Shown: in pieces, positions 5,592 to 6,899 of the stretch | Layout of the letters: every line of letters begins with the position of its first letter | Position numbering within the stretch: the first letter of the stretch is position 1 | The notes under the pieces: model-generated | The model's database searches: none | Seen by the model: the letters and a program-made list of their open reading frames with translations, nothing else | What the model was told of the DNA's origin: nothing | Assembly: GCA_937950105.1 (NCBI GenBank) | Contig: CALFEM010000049.1 | Location: forward strand, 1-6,899 | DNA length: 6,899 nucleotides | DNA from: an uncultured Alphaproteobacteria bacterium | GTDB taxonomy: Bacteria > Pseudomonadota > Alphaproteobacteria > Rhizobiales > Hyphomicrobiaceae | Direction of reading: 5' to 3' | Position numbers and translations under genes: made by a program

Positions 5592-6452
5592 CTAGCTCGA
5601 CTGCGCCTGCGTCTGCGATTTCGATTGGCCGCCCGACGTTTGCGACTGCGACTGCTGCTGACCCGCCTGCTGCTGCATGACCTCGACCGCGACCTCGAGC
5701 CCTTCCTTGCCGCCGCCGCGCCGCGCGCCACGCACGGGCGCCGCGCTCGCGGCATCGAGACCGGCGGCGACGCGCACGTAGGCTTCGGTGGGGCAGATGC
5801 GGTTGGCCGGATCGAAGCCGACCCAGCCGAGACCATCGACGAACGCCTCGACCCAGGCGTGCCCTGCTTCCGCTTCGCCGACCAGATACCCGGTGACGTA
5901 GCGCGCCGGCTGGCCGAGCGAGCGCACGGCCGCGATCATGACATGCGCATGGTCCTGGCAGACACCCTTGGCATCGGTCAGCGCCTCGCTGGCCGATGTA
6001 TGCGCATCCGTGGTGCCCGGCACGTAGTCGATGGCGTCGCGCGTCGCGTGCATCAACGCGTGCAGCCGGCCGAGATAGTCGAGATCGGCGCCGGCGCTCG
6101 CCAGCTTGACGATCTCGTCGCTCGCCGCGGTCTGCGGCGTGACGCGCAGGTAGACCTTGACGGGCGCCACCTCGACGTTGCCGGACACGATGCCGGCGCG
6201 ATCCGACGTCTCCACGATGCCTTTGACTTCGACGACCACCTCCGAGTGCGGCTTCGTCACCGTGATCTGATGCACGATGTTGCCGTAGCAGTCGCGGAAC
6301 TCGAGCGCCTTGTCGATGCCGGGGGCGTCGATCTTCCACTCCAGCACGCGCTGGCCCGGATAGCTCTGTGGCGTCACGCGCAGGCTCTGCACGGAATAGC
6401 GCGTCTTGGTATCGTAGGCGTAGCGGGTGCGATGGCGGACGGAAATCAGCAT
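5592..6452 (-). CDS. Transglutaminase-like (papain-fold) family protein
   Basis: The 286-residue product has the two-part build of bacterial transglutaminase-like proteins. An N-terminal beta-rich region begins ISVRHRTRYAYD and includes LRVTPQSYPGQRVLEW at 24-39. A papain-like core follows with a complete triad: Cys165 in GVCQDHAH, His198 in GHAWVEAF and Asp214 in GFDPANRI. Core residues being intact suggests an active cysteine peptidase, amidase or transferase, but no substrate is known for the family. No signal peptide is visible, so it should be cytosolic. Residues 260-286 form a glutamine/serine-rich low-complexity tail. It starts 12 bases after the alpha-E gene stop, so the two are co-transcribed. 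This pair usually sits with a circularly permuted ATP-grasp protein and sometimes the Anbu proteasome-like peptidase, a set proposed to make and cleave peptide-type bonds. No Anbu gene follows it here. Confidence 0.92.
   Translation of the reverse strand: MLISVRHRTRYAYDTKTRYSVQSLRVTPQSYPGQRVLEWKIDAPGIDKALEFRDCYGNIVHQITVTKPHSEVVVEVKGIVETSDRAGIVSGNVEVAPVKVYLRVTPQTAASDEIVKLASAGADLDYLGRLHALMHATRDAIDYVPGTTDAHTSASEALTDAKGVCQDHAHVMIAAVRSLGQPARYVTGYLVGEAEAGHAWVEAFVDGLGWVGFDPANRICPTEAYVRVAAGLDAASAAPVRGARRGGGKEGLEVAVEVMQQQAGQQQSQSQTSGGQSKSQTQAQSS
5595..5675 (-). repeat. Low-complexity Gln/Ser-rich coding tail of the transglutaminase
   Basis: The last 27 residues consist almost wholly of Gln, Ser, Gly, Thr, Ala and Lys, encoded by near-trinucleotide repeats (CAG, TCG, CAA types on the minus strand). 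Such tracts can vary in length by slippage. The tail lies outside the catalytic core and is likely disordered. Confidence 0.6.
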
Positions 6453-6464
6453 GGACCTGCCCGT

Positions 6465-6899
6465 TCAGTCGGTGAAGTGATAGGCGAGCGCGATTTCGCT
6501 GCCGAGGCGGTTGTGGCGGCCGAGGAAGTCGACCAGGAACTCGTGCAGCCCGCTCTGGAAGATGGCGGCGATCTTCGCCTGCTCGAGCCGCGCGACGCTC
6601 TCCTGCGCCATCTCATGACAATCGTGGCGCTGGCCGTAATCGCCTTCGAGGCAACCGAGCGCTTCGCTGATCTCGTCGTAGCAATAGGCGAGCGAGCGCG
6701 GCATCTCGCGATTGAGTATCATGTATTCGGCGATGCGCCAGGGCTTGTAGCTTTCCTTGTAGACCCACTTGTAGCTGCGGTGCGCCGACACCGAGCGCAG
6801 GATCGCCGACCACTGGTAATTGTCGATGCCGCCGCCGACGATCTCGTTCTGCGGCAGCAGCAGGTAATACTTCACATCGAGGATGCGCGCGGTGTTGTC
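6465..6899 (-). CDS. Alpha-E domain-containing protein (DUF403), 5' end beyond the window
   Basis: The reading frame stays open to the right-hand edge, where it reads DNTARILDVKYYLLLP, equivalent to the R-A-E-N-T-A-R-x-L-D start region of alpha-E proteins, so only about 15-20 N-terminal residues should be missing. The visible 144 residues are only about half of the roughly 310 residues usual for the family when the missing start is included, so the protein is short or the C-terminal half is absent. The visible part is mostly helical with many Glu, Arg and Tyr residues, including ESYKPWRIAEYMILNREMPR and RSLAYCYDEI, which are typical of the domain. The family has no proven biochemical role; it is consistently linked with circularly permuted ATP-grasp proteins and transglutaminases. 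The stop at 6465-6467 is 12 bases before the transglutaminase start. An ATP-grasp gene is expected upstream, outside the window. Confidence 0.83.
   Translation of the reverse strand, partial: DNTARILDVKYYLLLPQNEIVGGGIDNYQWSAILRSVSAHRSYKWVYKESYKPWRIAEYMILNREMPRSLAYCYDEISEALGCLEGDYGQRHDCHEMAQESVARLEQAKIAAIFQSGLHEFLVDFLGRHNRLGSEIALAYHFTD

Noticed and set aside
5402..5836. 144-codon minus-strand open frame across the hairpin repeats
   Set aside because: The apparent peptide repetition comes from translating the tandem palindrome; the rest is antisense-frame text within the transglutaminase coding region.

Overview
The window is GC-rich, densely coding bacterial DNA. Its gene families (a PrtE/PrsE-like type I secretion adaptor, UDP-glucose dehydrogenase, a polyprenyl-phosphate glycosyltransferase cassette, and an alpha-E/transglutaminase pair) and its codon use fit an alphaproteobacterium, probably of the Hyphomicrobiales (Rhizobiales). 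That assignment is inferred from gene content and composition; there is no rRNA or other phylogenetic marker here.

Layout. Positions 1-1373 (+) hold the last codons of an upstream gene and a complete HlyD-family membrane fusion protein, joined by an ATGA overlap. Converging on it is ugd (1417-2739, -), encoding UDP-glucose 6-dehydrogenase. A 189-bp divergent intergenic region (2740-2928) carries several inverted repeats. It is followed by a tightly packed three-gene plus-strand operon (2929-5395): a DPM1/ArnC/GtrB-like glycosyltransferase with two C-terminal membrane helices, a ChbG/HpnK/NaxD (YdjC-family) sugar deacetylase, and a GtrA-family four-helix membrane protein. The last two genes overlap their predecessors by 4 bp (ATGA and GTGA). 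A 196-bp convergent intergenic region (5396-5591) contains a tandemly repeated hairpin element. The second copy is followed on the minus strand by six T's and so looks like an intrinsic terminator. The minus strand then carries a transglutaminase-like protein (5592-6452) preceded by an alpha-E domain protein (6465 to beyond the window edge), part of the known ATP-grasp/alpha-E/transglutaminase operon type.

How the genes may work together. The plus-strand operon has the parts needed to load a sugar on undecaprenyl phosphate at the cytoplasmic face (GT2), remove its N-acetyl group (ChbG/NaxD-like) and move it across the inner membrane (GtrA-like). This parallels the Arn route (ArnC/ArnD/ArnE-F) and the Francisella FlmF2/NaxD route for adding amino sugars to lipid A. 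The neighbouring ugd would supply UDP-glucuronate for surface glycans. The final periplasmic glycosyltransferase is not in the window, so the acceptor is unknown. The cassette is the most interesting functional hypothesis here, and the covarying tandem hairpin at 5451-5555 is the most interesting non-coding signal.
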